Shown here piece after piece: positions 12,900-24,300 of a DNA stretch of 64,000 bases. Under the pieces are notes generated by a model. It searched no databases and was not told the DNA's origin. It saw nothing but the letters and a program-made list of their open reading frames with translations. Position 1 is the stretch's first letter; the number at the start of each line of letters is the position of its first letter. The position numbers and the translations under genes were made by a program. Origin of the DNA: Hydractinia symbiolongicarpus (taxonomy: Eukaryota > Cnidaria > Hydrozoa > Anthoathecata > Hydractiniidae); contig NC_079877.1 in NCBI RefSeq assembly GCF_029227915.1, positions 28,669,851 to 28,733,850 on the forward strand, in the 5' to 3' direction.

Positions 12900-13570
12900 T
12901 AATGTTTTTTCATAACATCATACTTCTAAACTTTTTATAAAAGGTTAGCAAAAAGATACGGATGTCGTGCGAGTTAACTGTTTTGTGATCTAAACAGTTG
13001 TAGTTCATTGTCAGTAGTTGAAATAGTTTCCGTTTGAATTGATCGAGTGTTGAAAGAGTTGTCACGTCGTTGTCAAGGAAATTTGTCCCATAGTCTAGGT
13101 CCTCTAAAGTAACAGAGAAGTTAGCCCAATTGTACATCAGTTACTTTTGAGTTAAAAGAAGCTGTTACGTGAGAATCGACAAAGATACTTATGTTGTATC
13201 TCCTGAAACATTTTTTTAAATTATCTTAGTATCAGATTGTTCTCGATATTGAACATAAAAAATATAAAGGCTCTGATATATGCTTAGTTAGTATACATTT
13301 AGTTTTTTTCAAGAAAATTTGTTTTTCCTCCGTCATAGGAAATGTATTGTTTCTGTTAGATAAATAATTTTCAAACAGCCCAATGATTGTGTTATTGATA
13401 CCATAATATTTTAGCATCTCTTGTAGAATGTTATGATCTACAGTGTCGAACGCATATACGTATTTTCGTCAAATGCTTTAGATATTTCATGAACGAGTTT
13501 AACAATTGCGTTATCAGTAGAATGACCAGTTAAAAAACCAAATCGATTTTAATAAAGAATATTATTTGTA
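12900..13570 (-). pseudogene. Non-LTR retrotransposon reverse-transcriptase remnant
   Basis: The minus strand contains, in broken frames, RT-like words in the expected order: GHSTDNAIVKLVHEISKAF, then FDTVDHNIL (a fingers/palm motif of Jockey/CR1-type RTs), LKYYGIN and FENYLSNRNN. Closer to 12910 there is a stretch resembling the post-RT tail (STLDQFKRKL). Several stops and frameshifts are present, so it is inactive. Confidence 0.65.
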
Positions 13571-13718
13571 CTCAATCTTATTTCCATTAGCATTCAACTT
13601 TTTGGTAGGAGTTGAAGAGTCCTGGGACTAGGTTGGCGCCACTGTGCATTATCTGCGAACAAACCATTATTTAAATAACACGAACAATATAAAATCTCCA
13701 CTAATATGGTTATATTTT

Positions 13719-13795
13719 AACCTCGTTCCCAGGGCATTTTGCCTTGTTGATGAAGTTTGACGTCTCAGGGGCCACAAGATCGTGGGGACGTGGTT
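13719..13795 (+). mobile_element. MITE, AACCTCGTTCCC family (copy b)
   Basis: A 77-bp element with AACCTCGTTCCCAGGGC at its left end and GGGGACGTGGTT at its right end. It is flanked by an exact direct repeat GGTTATATTTT (13708-13718 and 13796-13806). This is the clearest copy of the family and defines a target duplication of about 10-11 bp. Confidence 0.8.
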
Positions 13796-14079
13796 GGTTA
13801 TATTTTACCAGCGTAGCGTGTATGATCTTTGTGCGTGATTAGTATATACTCGTATTCCAGCTTCCTGAGTAGGCTGGTTCATACGATGCGTGTTTATTGT
13901 CAAAAGTCGCCGTCGGCTCCCTGTAACTGTGTCTCTGTGGCAACTACAATTTCGCCGGGAGCAGTTAACGACAAAGTATTCTGGTCATCAAATATTCGCT
14001 TATCGTATATATATATATATATGGACCATGACTGTGATTTGACAACCATTTTGAAAAATATACGGGCATTATTAATATG

Positions 14080-14880
14080 AGAACTAGCCGGGTGAACCAG
14101 CGTTGAGCGTCAAGTTGACCAGTTAAGTTTAGACAGATAAACTGTGCAATACACCAGGTTGAAGCTCTTAAAGCAAGTATATGTTAAGTCGCATAACAAC
14201 GATTCAAATGAAAACACGGGTTACAGCCTATAGCAACCCGACCCAGTAAAAAACAAGTCACGCGACATTTTCTATTTTTGTGGAATAAGCTTTTATAAAA
14301 GTTTTAACATCGAGCTGATTTTAATAAAAACACAGTAAATTTAGTAGAGTTCATTACAGATTTAAAGCACTTCAGGCGTAATGTCCTTTTCTGGAATTAA
14401 ATTTTCCATAGCTTGGTCTGAAATAAAAACACAGGCTTCAACTTGTTGTCATTGCAAACAGTCGCCAATCCTTTCTTGCTTGCGAAATAGTCAATGTTAA
14501 ATTATTCGGGAACAACACCAGGATACGTTCTTAATATAGTATGTTAAATATTCAGGTAAACTGTTACAACTAGTGCTCTTTTTCAGGTGTAATGGTCCTT
14601 TTATAAAAAAACATTAATATCGTCCAGCTATGAGCTACATTCGCTTATAGCTGTGGCCTAGCCACAACCCAATTTGCAGCTTATCAGATCAGTGAAGATA
14701 AGAAGAAAAAAGAAACAATAATGTTGGCTATGTTACAAAGCGCTTATACCAAACTGAATAAAAATATTGTAGTTAAATCTTAAAAATATTGCTCAAAAAT
14801 TTTTTAAAAAATTATCTCATAAAAAATAAAAAAATCGCTGATTTAAAATAATATATACAAAAAAACTTCAAGTTTTTAAT
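14080..14880. other. Non-coding downstream flank of the ankyrin-Mab21 gene
   Basis: No gene, RNA or repeat array is recognised between the (TA)n-containing stretch near 14005 and the stop codon of the ankyrin-Mab21 gene. Confidence 0.45.
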
Positions 14881-14902
14881 CTCAAGAGAAGTAACCCAAA
14901 AT

Positions 14903-17737
14903 CTAATTCGGTTTCAATATGTTTGTAATTATTTTACTAAAAGCCAAACCCATTTTCCATTCGTGGTCATCTTCAATAACATCATAAATTTTATGTTCAT
15001 GTACAAAAAATGATTTCATGATACCTTTTTCTGCTGCTTCGAGCACCCCCATCCAAATTTTATATGCTACATATCGAACACGATTTTTTGGCGGTAATCC
15101 TGCTGTTGAAAGAATTTTTCCTTCCTTTAGAAGGTTAAACAACACTGTTTTCAAGTTGTACGTGGAGAAGCTTTTGTCAATGCTACAATTTATTATTCGA
15201 TCTTCAAACATATAGAGAGACGGGCAATGCTCGCGAATGTATTTTGCCAACATGTAACCCTTTCGGATAAAATCGGGTTGAACTTGAAAAATCAAACTTT
15301 CCAATTTTGAAAAGGATACGCGCAATGTTTGGTTTACTTGAGTTGAATAAACGCTATCCTTAGGTTTAAGGACAATCATACAGCCAGATTTATCTTTCAT
15401 TTCCGATGTAATAAAAGACAGATCTTCATTCATATCACACGGCCACCATCCAGGCATGTTAATAGCAGGTACAAGATCAACTGAAACGAGCAATCCTTTA
15501 AAGATTGGACCAAACCACTTTAGGTGCACTGTTGAAATTTTTGAAGCAGCATCATAGGGGCCGAAATCCCAAACAAAACCTAGATCCTTCCATAAGTCTG
15601 TGTTGGAAAGAACTTTGCATATGCCACTGTAAAGTACTGGCGAGAGCTTTTCAGAAGATAGGTATCTACTTTTAGAAAAAAATGCTGCTATAGGATCTTC
15701 TAAATATGTATCCCTTAGCATTACATTGCAGTAACCAGCTGGAGTGTTGCCACCCTCAATGATATCAACTTTACCAGAAAAACCTGTGAAACTTACTAAA
15801 ATGTCATATTCATCTGGCGCATTCACCTTTGTTCCTTCACTGACACTTCCAGATATCACGGGAATAAACTTTAACCTCTCATCAAGTTCAGCCACAGCTA
15901 ACGACACGCGCTTCATAAACAAAACAATTTTCTCTTTTATCAAGACATACTCTTGACTCTCCAAAATGGGAGGCTTTGACAAAAAGTCTTTAATTTTTTG
16001 TTCCATACCGTCTTTCCATTTTTTGTTCGCGAGCCAGCCATCTACTTCTTCCAGGCCAAGCTTCACCGTTGTCACATTATCCTCTGAATAATCAGACATA
16101 CTTTCTTCGTCCCTCTGGTCGATTGATACCTTGTTCGTAACGGCATTTTCAATTTTTAATTTATCTTCATGTAGTTCATTATTATAGAAGCTATTAAGCA
16201 ACAGTAACATGCTATCGTCCTCAAAATATTCAGCTATGTCCCTCGCAGTGTAATTAAATCGATCGACTGCATTAACATCTGCTCCGAGTTCAAGTAAATG
16301 TTTAGCTGAAGCTTTATTCTCTTGATAAACAGCATAAAACAATGGAGAAGCACCATACATATCTTTAGATTCAATATTGCCACCATAACTTAACACCAGA
16401 TCTATTAAATCAGGGCATATTGCTTGCGCAGCATTATGTAAGGGTGACACACCACATATGTGTGATCTTGTTACGGTAGCACCAGCTTTTAGAAGTAAAT
16501 TACAGATCTGTTTATTTTCTGCCATAAGAGCGTAATCTAAAGGTGTCAATTTGCAAACATCTTCACTGTTAATATTCGAGCCATTTGAAATAAACAGGTT
16601 GAGTGTCTGTTCAACTTCTTTTTCATTTGACACACCAAATACATCAGTACTGTATTGTGTATATTCACAAGTGAGATGTAATGGTGTTTTTCCCTGGTTG
16701 TTTTTAGCATTAATGTCAGCACCATAACTCAATAACAACTCTTTCGGGTGAATAATTGGCTTCAAAACCATGGATGCAACGTGAAAAGGTGTATTTCCAT
16801 TTCGACTCCCCAAATTGATGTTTACATCAAAAGATAGAAATAATGACAAAGTTTTTTCAAACACTGACTTTCTATATTCTTGCCCATTGTCTTTGCATTC
16901 TTCTCCATCGGGAACTGAATTTTTGTTTTGATCCATAACTGCATTAACTAAATGCCGCTGTAACAAATCCGAGCTTACATTCGTAACATCTGAGTTAAAT
17001 TTAACATGTCCCATATTTGCTTTTACATCCTGACAATTATAAGCAACCAACTTATGAAGTGGTGTGTCTCCATCTTTATCTAGTGCATTAACAGAACATT
17101 TTTGATTTATCAACATATCGGTAATTTCGTAACAAGAAATTGCCATGGCTTTGTGCAAAATATTTTCAGATTTAGCATTGGTTAAATTGACATCAGACCC
17201 TCTTTTGATCAGTTCTTTTACCACTATGGCGCAAGGCAAGGCTATGTCATTGCTCAGGTGACATGCATCTGAGTGTAAAAATCTCACAGCACAAAACAAG
17301 GGTGTTTCTTTAAACATTGTATCTTGAATATTCAAGGATTTTTCCACACCAGCATTAAATAAGTGAAATAATTTAGTGGGATTATATTTAAACATAACTT
17401 CATGCAAGGGTGTTCTTTTAGCGAAAGTTTCACTGTTTGGATCTCCACCATGTTGCAGTAAGTACAACAAAATAGCACCATCCACGTCAGGTTGGGTTGC
17501 CCAGTGCATGGCTGTCCACCCATCATACTGATCCTTTAAATTTATATCAGCACCATGCTCTATAAGAAGTTTACATATTTCCAATTGATTAGACTTAACA
17601 GCCATGTGTAATGGCTTAAAGTCATCTTCTGGTAAACCAATGTTAACATCAAAACCCTTCAAGATTACATTTTTTACCAGCTCAAAATCCCCTTCTTCTA
17701 TTGCAGACAAAAATGAATCAATGTTGATCAAATCCAT
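14903..17737 (-). CDS. Ankyrin-repeat / Mab-21 cGAS-like nucleotidyltransferase
   Basis: One intronless 944-codon frame starting at an ATG. Residues about 8-515 hold some ten to twelve ankyrin repeats (for example PLHMAVKSNQLEICKLLIEHGADIN at 42-66, TPLHLTCEY at 351, SPLHNAAQ at 431, SPLFYAV at 464). An acidic linker (516-560) follows. Residues about 565-944 form a Mab-21/cGAS-like domain: GS motif GSVSEGTKV (630-638), acidic pair E643 and D645, third acid D754 in LLVSVDLVPAI, and LRVSFSKLE (805-813). The G630-to-E643 spacing of 13 equals that of cGAS. No cGAS-type zinc-thumb cluster is seen. Animal cGAS-like receptors make cyclic dinucleotides on sensing RNA or DNA and signal through STING; this activity is inferred here. 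The ankyrin part may bind a ligand or partner. Confidence 0.9.
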   Translation of the reverse strand: MDLINIDSFLSAIEEGDFELVKNVILKGFDVNIGLPEDDFKPLHMAVKSNQLEICKLLIEHGADINLKDQYDGWTAMHWATQPDVDGAILLYLLQHGGDPNSETFAKRTPLHEVMFKYNPTKLFHLFNAGVEKSLNIQDTMFKETPLFCAVRFLHSDACHLSNDIALPCAIVVKELIKRGSDVNLTNAKSENILHKAMAISCYEITDMLINQKCSVNALDKDGDTPLHKLVAYNCQDVKANMGHVKFNSDVTNVSSDLLQRHLVNAVMDQNKNSVPDGEECKDNGQEYRKSVFEKTLSLFLSFDVNINLGSRNGNTPFHVASMVLKPIIHPKELLLSYGADINAKNNQGKTPLHLTCEYTQYSTDVFGVSNEKEVEQTLNLFISNGSNINSEDVCKLTPLDYALMAENKQICNLLLKAGATVTRSHICGVSPLHNAAQAICPDLIDLVLSYGGNIESKDMYGASPLFYAVYQENKASAKHLLELGADVNAVDRFNYTARDIAEYFEDDSMLLLLNSFYNNELHEDKLKIENAVTNKVSIDQRDEESMSDYSEDNVTTVKLGLEEVDGWLANKKWKDGMEQKIKDFLSKPPILESQEYVLIKEKIVLFMKRVSLAVAELDERLKFIPVISGSVSEGTKVNAPDEYDILVSFTGFSGKVDIIEGGNTPAGYCNVMLRDTYLEDPIAAFFSKSRYLSSEKLSPVLYSGICKVLSNTDLWKDLGFVWDFGPYDAASKISTVHLKWFGPIFKGLLVSVDLVPAINMPGWWPCDMNEDLSFITSEMKDKSGCMIVLKPKDSVYSTQVNQTLRVSFSKLESLIFQVQPDFIRKGYMLAKYIREHCPSLYMFEDRIINCSIDKSFSTYNLKTVLFNLLKEGKILSTAGLPPKNRVRYVAYKIWMGVLEAAEKGIMKSFFVHEHKIYDVIEDDHEWKMGLAFSKIITNILKPN

Positions 17738-17759
17738 TGCACAAACAATCTATAATCAA

Positions 17760-18890
17760 TGTTAAAAATATTTTAAATTCGTTGTGATTTATTACAATGC
17801 TTAGCGTTTTACAAGGCATTTAAGTTGTTGAACTACAAAACTAGACATTATATATCTTACTTTAAAGATCCAACCGACCCCTTTTGTATGTAAGGAAAGC
17901 CCTCTACCGAAAAATTAACGTGTTTTTCCTCTAACTGAATAAAATATAAAAATCTGTAACTCTAAAACGGACCTCTAACTGAATAAACAAAAATCTGTAA
18001 CTGCAAAAAGGAATGATTATGAATGTAGTGAAGAAAGGAGCATATCCCATCAGCAGGTACAAGTGTATCGCAAAAAAAAGGAATGTAAAAAAATATTTTT
18101 TTTTTTACCTTTTATTACGCTCGTATTGTTGTCAACCATTGAATTGATGTAAAATTATGTGACACGTTTGAATTAGCATTCATTGATCATTTTTAGGGCG
18201 AATTTGTGTATTTCATCGCACTTTCGTTTTTACCTGGTACCATCTTTGTTGTTGGAATTACTACTAAGCTTGTTTTGTTTTTCCTGGACGCACACACCAA
18301 GGCAAAAATATAAGCGTAAGAAACTCATCATGAACTTCAAGAAAGTGCGGAATGTGTGCACATGAGGATAGCCTTTTGTCCTTTTTGTAGTCTAGTAAAC
18401 CATACCATGGAGGAAGAAAGAGTAAACTAAATTCATTCAAAATATAGGTCAATAGCGATAGCAGGGAAGACAGGCTTGTATCCTTTTTAGCCTTTTTGAG
18501 AAAGTGGCAAAGGTTAAATATACATACCTGTCTTGTTGTCTCTCTTTTTCCCTGATAAACTAGAAGAGTAAAACTGAAACTTTCCACATAAACTAAGGAG
18601 GCAAAAATACTCATGTCTCACCTGCCCTGCTATCTTAGCCAGTTTTCACCAAGGTGATGATAGGTTTAGTATTGCTATCCTGTGGTACTCCTCACAACCT
18701 CACAATAGATTCATTACTTAACCTATTTTATTTTCTTTTATAGTATTTTACAGAGTTTATTATAAATACACTATATAACTTGATAATGTACTATACCTAT
18801 GGATGTGTATATATACATAAACTCAGTTTATACCCAACAGAAACTTCTATGTTGTAGCATTGTGAAAATATATCTTAGAACTCAAATGAT
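17760..18890. other. Upstream flank of the ankyrin-Mab21 gene
   Basis: Likely contains its promoter and 5' UTR on the minus strand, but no motif I can name with support. The open frame on the minus strand at 18264-18614 has no domain and no splice context. Confidence 0.35.
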
Positions 18891-18892
18891 TT

Positions 18893-19258
18893 TATGGCAC
18901 TGTCTGTAGTAGTGGTTAAACTCTCGAACTTTGTGCGAGAAGAACCGGGGTTTGATTCCACTGGTGGCGATTCAATATGGGCGAGTGAATGTTACCATAG
19001 CCCCGGATTAACTGAAGCCATGTGAGGAAAACTGGGTAGATGGCAAAATGTGTGGGCATGTTGCATTAATTGCATGTTGCATTAATTTTTTTAGTAGAGT
19101 GCAGACCCTAATTGGGTTTGCATAGCTCAAAATGAGCATAGATACTCTAGGACTCCCCATCTAAGCAACTGCCCCTCCTGGAAATAATAGACAGTGTATA
19201 TCCCTTAATATTTGTGAGGCTAGCCATGTAAAATATACACATTTATCTATCTATCTTT
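18893..19258 (+). mobile_element. tRNA-derived SINE
   Basis: The 5' part resembles a tRNA: an A-box-like TAGTAGTGGTTAAACTC and, about 35 bp later, a B-box-like GGGGTTTGATTCC. An unrelated body of about 250 bp follows, and a 3' tail of ATCTATCTATCTT. The order of pol III boxes, body and short-repeat tail is the standard SINE layout. The head departs from a functional tRNA fold, so it is not called a tRNA gene. The exact left end is uncertain because the target duplication is not clean. Confidence 0.65.
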
Positions 19259-19880
19259 AATGATAATGAATATATACCTGTTTTTTCTTTGTTAGAAATA
19301 TCTCTAAAATAAAATGAGCCTTAAAAAACCCCAAAATTTTAAGAAAACTTTAAGAAAATCTCCAGCCTCAGTGTGGTAAGATTCAATTTTTGTAGGCCTT
19401 GATTTTTACATTTACAGTTATTAAATCACCATAATTTCAAAAACACAACACAATCAAATTTGATCCTAACAAAGTTTTTTCCCAAAAAATAACAAAAGAA
19501 GTCTTTTTCTCTTCATTATAAAATAAAAGATATTTTTTAAAAAATACATAACTATAACTTCAAATAAAAGAATACAACTAATTCAGTTTGAGAAAGTGAA
19601 AATAGAAACAAAAAATGAAGAAAACATTTGCTAAGAAAATTGGGGCTTAATTCAAAAAACATTTTTCTTATAAAAAACGTGCATGTTTTAGAACAAGGGG
19701 ATGCACTTTCTTGTCATTTTTAAAAACCTGTTATCATTAGTAATGTATTATAAGGCATATATATTCACAAAATGCTCATGCGTTATTATATTCAATATGT
19801 AAACATGTTTAGCAATATCACTGAATCTTTGCATCAAGTAATACTTTAAGCTCATAACTAAGAAAACCAAAAACTTTCCC
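19259..19880. other. Non-coding AT-rich stretch
   Basis: Nothing recognisable between the SINE and the Helitron-like remnant. Confidence 0.4.
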
Positions 19881-19884
19881 AAAC

Positions 19885-20400
19885 GTATTAAAACCCATCA
19901 ACGTGTTCTAAAGCTTCCTTTTCCTAATACTGACAATCTTGAAAAACAGAAGTGTGTCAATCTACAATCTGATATTGCTTATATTGATTTTATAAAGAAT
20001 GTAGAATCATTTGCGTCAAAAATCTTCAAAGGACCACTGTATGTGTGTTATATGCAATCGATCATCATTTTTATTAAAAAGCAATGCAAAAAATAATGAT
20101 ACCTTTGGTGGTAAAAAGTATTTTGTCACACCAAAATGCTTGAAAAATGGGATACTGTCCCAGGCTGTTTACAATTTATTATAAATGAAATTCCAGATTA
20201 CCTGCAATCATTAATATGTCTTAAAGCCGCACTAACATCGAAGCAATTGTTATTGAAAAATATCATTATTTATGTCAAAAAAATTAAAGGTGCATTCTTC
20301 TTATTGACCTGAATGACATGCAACATTTCAAAAAAAAATTTGGCCCCTGTAAAAGTGGAATATTGTCTGATAAGGAGGAGGTCAAAAGGAAAAAAGCAAG
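19885..20400 (+). pseudogene. Helitron-associated (DUF6570-like) ORF remnant
   Basis: Reading across at least one frameshift near 20040, the plus strand gives FIKNVESFASKIFKGPLY, then MCVICNRSSFLLKS (a CxxC unit), then YFVTPKCLKNGILSQAVYNLL. After a stop it continues EIPDYLQSL and LLLKNIIIYVKKIKGA. This succession (CxxC, single Cys before a lysine-rich helix, IP..L..L, K.I....KIKGA) resembles the N-terminal region of animal Helitron replicase polyproteins. Stops and shifts make it a relic. The assignment is from memory of the family pattern. Confidence 0.5.
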
Positions 20401-20559
20401 ATTTTTAAGAGTCTGGAAAGTTTAGTAGACTTCTCAAACTGTTTCACAGTTCTGAAAAATATTTAGACCTTCACACATCATATTTGCTGTAGCTGAATTG
20501 ATTCACCATAAAAATATAAAGACGTGACGCGTCATAAGCAACTTTGTGGTGTATGCATC

Positions 20560-21185
20560 TCTGCTATAACAGAATGCAATGGCTAAATTAAATATATGCC
20601 TTATATGCCTTTTTTTAGAAATACAAAATACAAAAGGCTCCAAAATTTAATTCCTTACCTATCCTCTTCTCTTTTTTAAAAGAAGTTTTGTAATTTCAGT
20701 TTTGTTTTACTGGATTTTTCTGTCCATGTGTTTTGTTGTTTTCAATGCAAAATAAGATTGTATACATCAAATCGAAATTAGTGTCTATGGGTGAGTTGCA
20801 AATATTTACAAAGTTGTACGTATATGCACATGCGTATTACATGACTTCAAATGCACTGGAATAGTTTTTTGTCAACTACTTTGTTTGAAAGCAGTACTTA
20901 GGATCTTTGATTATTGTGATCTGTTGTTTATATTTTTTGTCTCTACATATGCATGCACATGTCAATTCTATGGTAAGAGATGTGCTGCACAAATCTCAGG
21001 TTCTTTCAATCCTACTATATACATATAGTGTTGTTTTTGTTTTGTACATTAGGTGTAGAAATACAAGGATATGATTAGTAGATTATCCCCAAATCTAAAG
21101 ATTTTTTGTAACAATTTCGCCAATATAAATACTGTTTTGCAGTTGCTGTAGGTAAGAAAAAAATAAATAACTATTTGTAGCTTGA
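20560..21185. other. Upstream flank of the six-hairpin-like gene
   Basis: No gene or clear repeat is seen. It may contain the promoter or a 5' UTR exon of the plus-strand gene that begins at 21315. Confidence 0.35.
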
Positions 21186-21192
21186 GAAAGAA

Positions 21193-21275
21193 AATCTTCT
21201 TTCAATCTCATCTAGACTGTGTCAGTTCTAAACTCAAACTCCTTTGCATCAAGTCTGTCCTTATTTCTTCCTCCA
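21193..21275 (-). repeat. Fragment of LINE 3' region
   Basis: The words ATCTAGACTGTGT, TCTAAACTCAA and ATCAAGTCTGTCCTTAT match the segment at 62240-62300 beside the LINE remnant, at about 80 percent by eye. It is a short dispersed piece of the same family. Confidence 0.6.
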
Positions 21276-21314
21276 ATATTTAATATGTTTTTAAAATCAG
21301 AGTTATGAACAACT

Positions 21315-24300
21315 ATGGAAGCTTTGATGAATCAATTTTGGAATAGTACCAACCCATCATCCTTGTCTGAAAGTCGTTACCTTTGGACAGACGCATTTGC
21401 TGTGTGCAACTATATAGCACTGTACACAAAGTATAGCAATAAAATATTTCTCCATAAAGCATTGGAACTAGTAGATAGTGTCCACTTTGTGCTGGGAAGA
21501 TATAGTTTGCAAGAATCACGTAAGGTAACTATATGCTGTGTGAAACTAAGGAGTCATTTATGAAGCGAATATAACTATACTTAGGATATGTCACACTATA
21601 TGTAAACTGTGCCAAAGTTTTACTAAAAAACTGGTTGCAACAACATAGAAAATTTTAATTATCACTTCAAAAAGTTTACGAGTTGAAAAATAATGGCTTT
21701 GTAAGTGTAATATATATACTTTCTGTTCTTTCGAATTGTTTAATTGTTCTTCTAAATTTAACTACTTTTCTCAAAAATTTGAAAATCTGTCAATTTTATA
21801 AAACTGGAACAACTGGTATTTTTTATATATACCAAAAAATGAATGTACGCCAAATTTCAAAAATAATTATGATTTTTTAAGGTCTGTGTATTTTTTACTT
21901 CAGTGAGTGGACTACCACCTTAAAGAAGGAATATGAGATGTATATGCAGAATGACAGAAAGCCTAAATGCTAGTATCCAAAATTTGTCAATTTAATTTTT
22001 ACGACAAATCTCATTCCAAAATAACTATCTGACGTATCGTTGAAATAGAATGAGAAAAAATGTTATTTTCATGAAATTTATAACATGACAACAAATTATC
22101 CAAATTTCACAAGTTTTGCTCTGTGCAAAACTTTCCGCTAAATTCTTCTCTAAGAATTTTTTTGGGACTCTCATAAAAAAAAATTTTTAGCGAAACATAT
22201 TTTTATGGTTTTTTATGTAAAATGAGAAACTTTTTTTTGCATTTTTATGTGAAGAAAATGTGGAACTAACATTCTGTTTTTAAGGGTTTTTTTTTAATAG
22301 GGAAATTTTCTAAGGAAAAAATATGATAAGGAGGTACACAGCAACAAACATGGTAGCAAAATATGATGTAAAGTATATTTTTAACACATAAATTTAGTAA
22401 TACAAAACAAATTACAAAAAAGTGCACAATTTTATGAAATTTAAAGGCATTATTTCCTTTCCTTAAAGTTACACACACATTCGAACAAGCAAATTTATCT
22501 ACATTGTGTATATATTGTATTTTTCTAAGCCAGGGTTGGATAAGTGGCCTTACTGAAGACGATGGAAAGTTGAACCCTACTCAAAATGGTCTACGCATAG
22601 GAAAAAAACTTTTAGAGAGATCTGAACATGACGCTTATGATGAAGACTTGGAGTGGGACCGAGATGGACAATACTTTCACTATTTAACCAAGTGGATGCA
22701 TGCACTGTGCGTTGTTGGTAACACCACTGGTGATGTAAAGTATAAAGACTGGGCTGTCAAGCTTGCTCAAGTTGTCCACGACAAATTTGTGCATTCAGTT
22801 GGAAAAAGAAAAAGATTGTATTGGAAAATGAGTGTGAATCTAAGCAGACCTTTAATACAAAGTATGGGCCACCACGATCCTTTGGATGGGTTCGTTTGTT
22901 TTTTGTTCCTTAAAATAAGCTTCGAAAAGTATTAAAGTGCGAGTGTGAGGATAAAACTTATTAAGAGAATTGAAGTGAAACCTCTATATATTATTATATA
23001 GCAAATATTATTTTTTTAGTCTAATAACATACCAGCAAATTCAGTCCACTTTATCAGATGATGCCAAAACAGTATTAAGTAGGCAAATAGCTGAAATGTT
23101 GGGAATCTGCGAAGGTCGGGATTGGACGACTACAGATCCTCTGGGATTGGGTGGATTGCTGTGTGATGCTTATCGTGTTCATACGTTACTTGGTAGAGAC
23201 GACGTTGCGTTAGATACAAAACTTCTTGAGACATTGCTACAATGTGCTTGTAAGGGATTGGAAGCGTATGTAAGTAGCAGGTAGTTATATATTTCCACTA
23301 AAGTTATATTGTATTCGAGTGTTCAAAACAAAGATTTAACATTTTTTTTAAAAAGAAAATAAATTGTCTTATTCGAAAGAGCACGACAGTTCTTCGGAAT
23401 CAATTTTTGTCATAATTATACTTCTTTAATGTATGCAGGGATTATGTTTTCTTCACGGTCATTTACGGCAGGAAAAAAAGTGTGCGCATGCGCCATTATT
23501 TGTTATCAGATTTTCTGCCGCAAGCGATTCATAATGGCCACCATCGCACGTGCTTTAAATTTCCCTTAAAAACAAATGTTTTTCGACCCTCTGCGGTAGA
23601 GATCATCTCTTAAAAAGATTTTATTTTAGTAGAGCAGGCCTTGGACTATACAAAAACTCTGGATTCCACTACCCGATCACTTTCACTTTTGTTGGGAGGA
23701 GACAGAAAGAATAGCAATGTTTTGATCATAAAATTTTATATGTTGGTGGAAAATGAAGATATTTGCCTTCCAACGCAAAGTCATGCCTTAAGACATGTTT
23801 TTCCTGAAAGCTGATAGCCTATTTTATCAAATAAAACCAGTGGTTTGTGGCTGCCACTTTTTTTCTGAAAGAAATTGGTCCTTGGAAATGACCTTTCACA
23901 AGACTTCATAAATCGGTAAATATCATTATTTTAAATGAGAATTGTGCACTCAATAAGATAAATATAAGCAATAAACCAGTGTTAGATGTGAAAAATGTTG
24001 CTTGTGGCTACCCCCCCTAACCTTTCACAGTCAGGGTAAACACTTAATTAGGCGACGGTAGGCTAATTAGGGCATAACACCTATTTAGACGACTCATTGT
24101 ACCCTAGTTAGACCATATGTAACCTAGTTAAGACATTACAATATTTAATGGCTTCTCACACATTCCTAAGAAAAATCGCAAAAACACTTTGTTCAGAATG
24201 AATAGTCTAAGCAACCATGATTCCAAAATTGTCACTCGTGCCTCGATATGCTCGCGCAAGTAAGAATTATGTTAAAATGAAATATTACATGTCGCCTATT

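Noticed and set aside
18950-18970. Possible tRNA gene from the B-box-like sequence
   Set aside because: The acceptor and anticodon arms do not fold; the layout is that of a SINE head.
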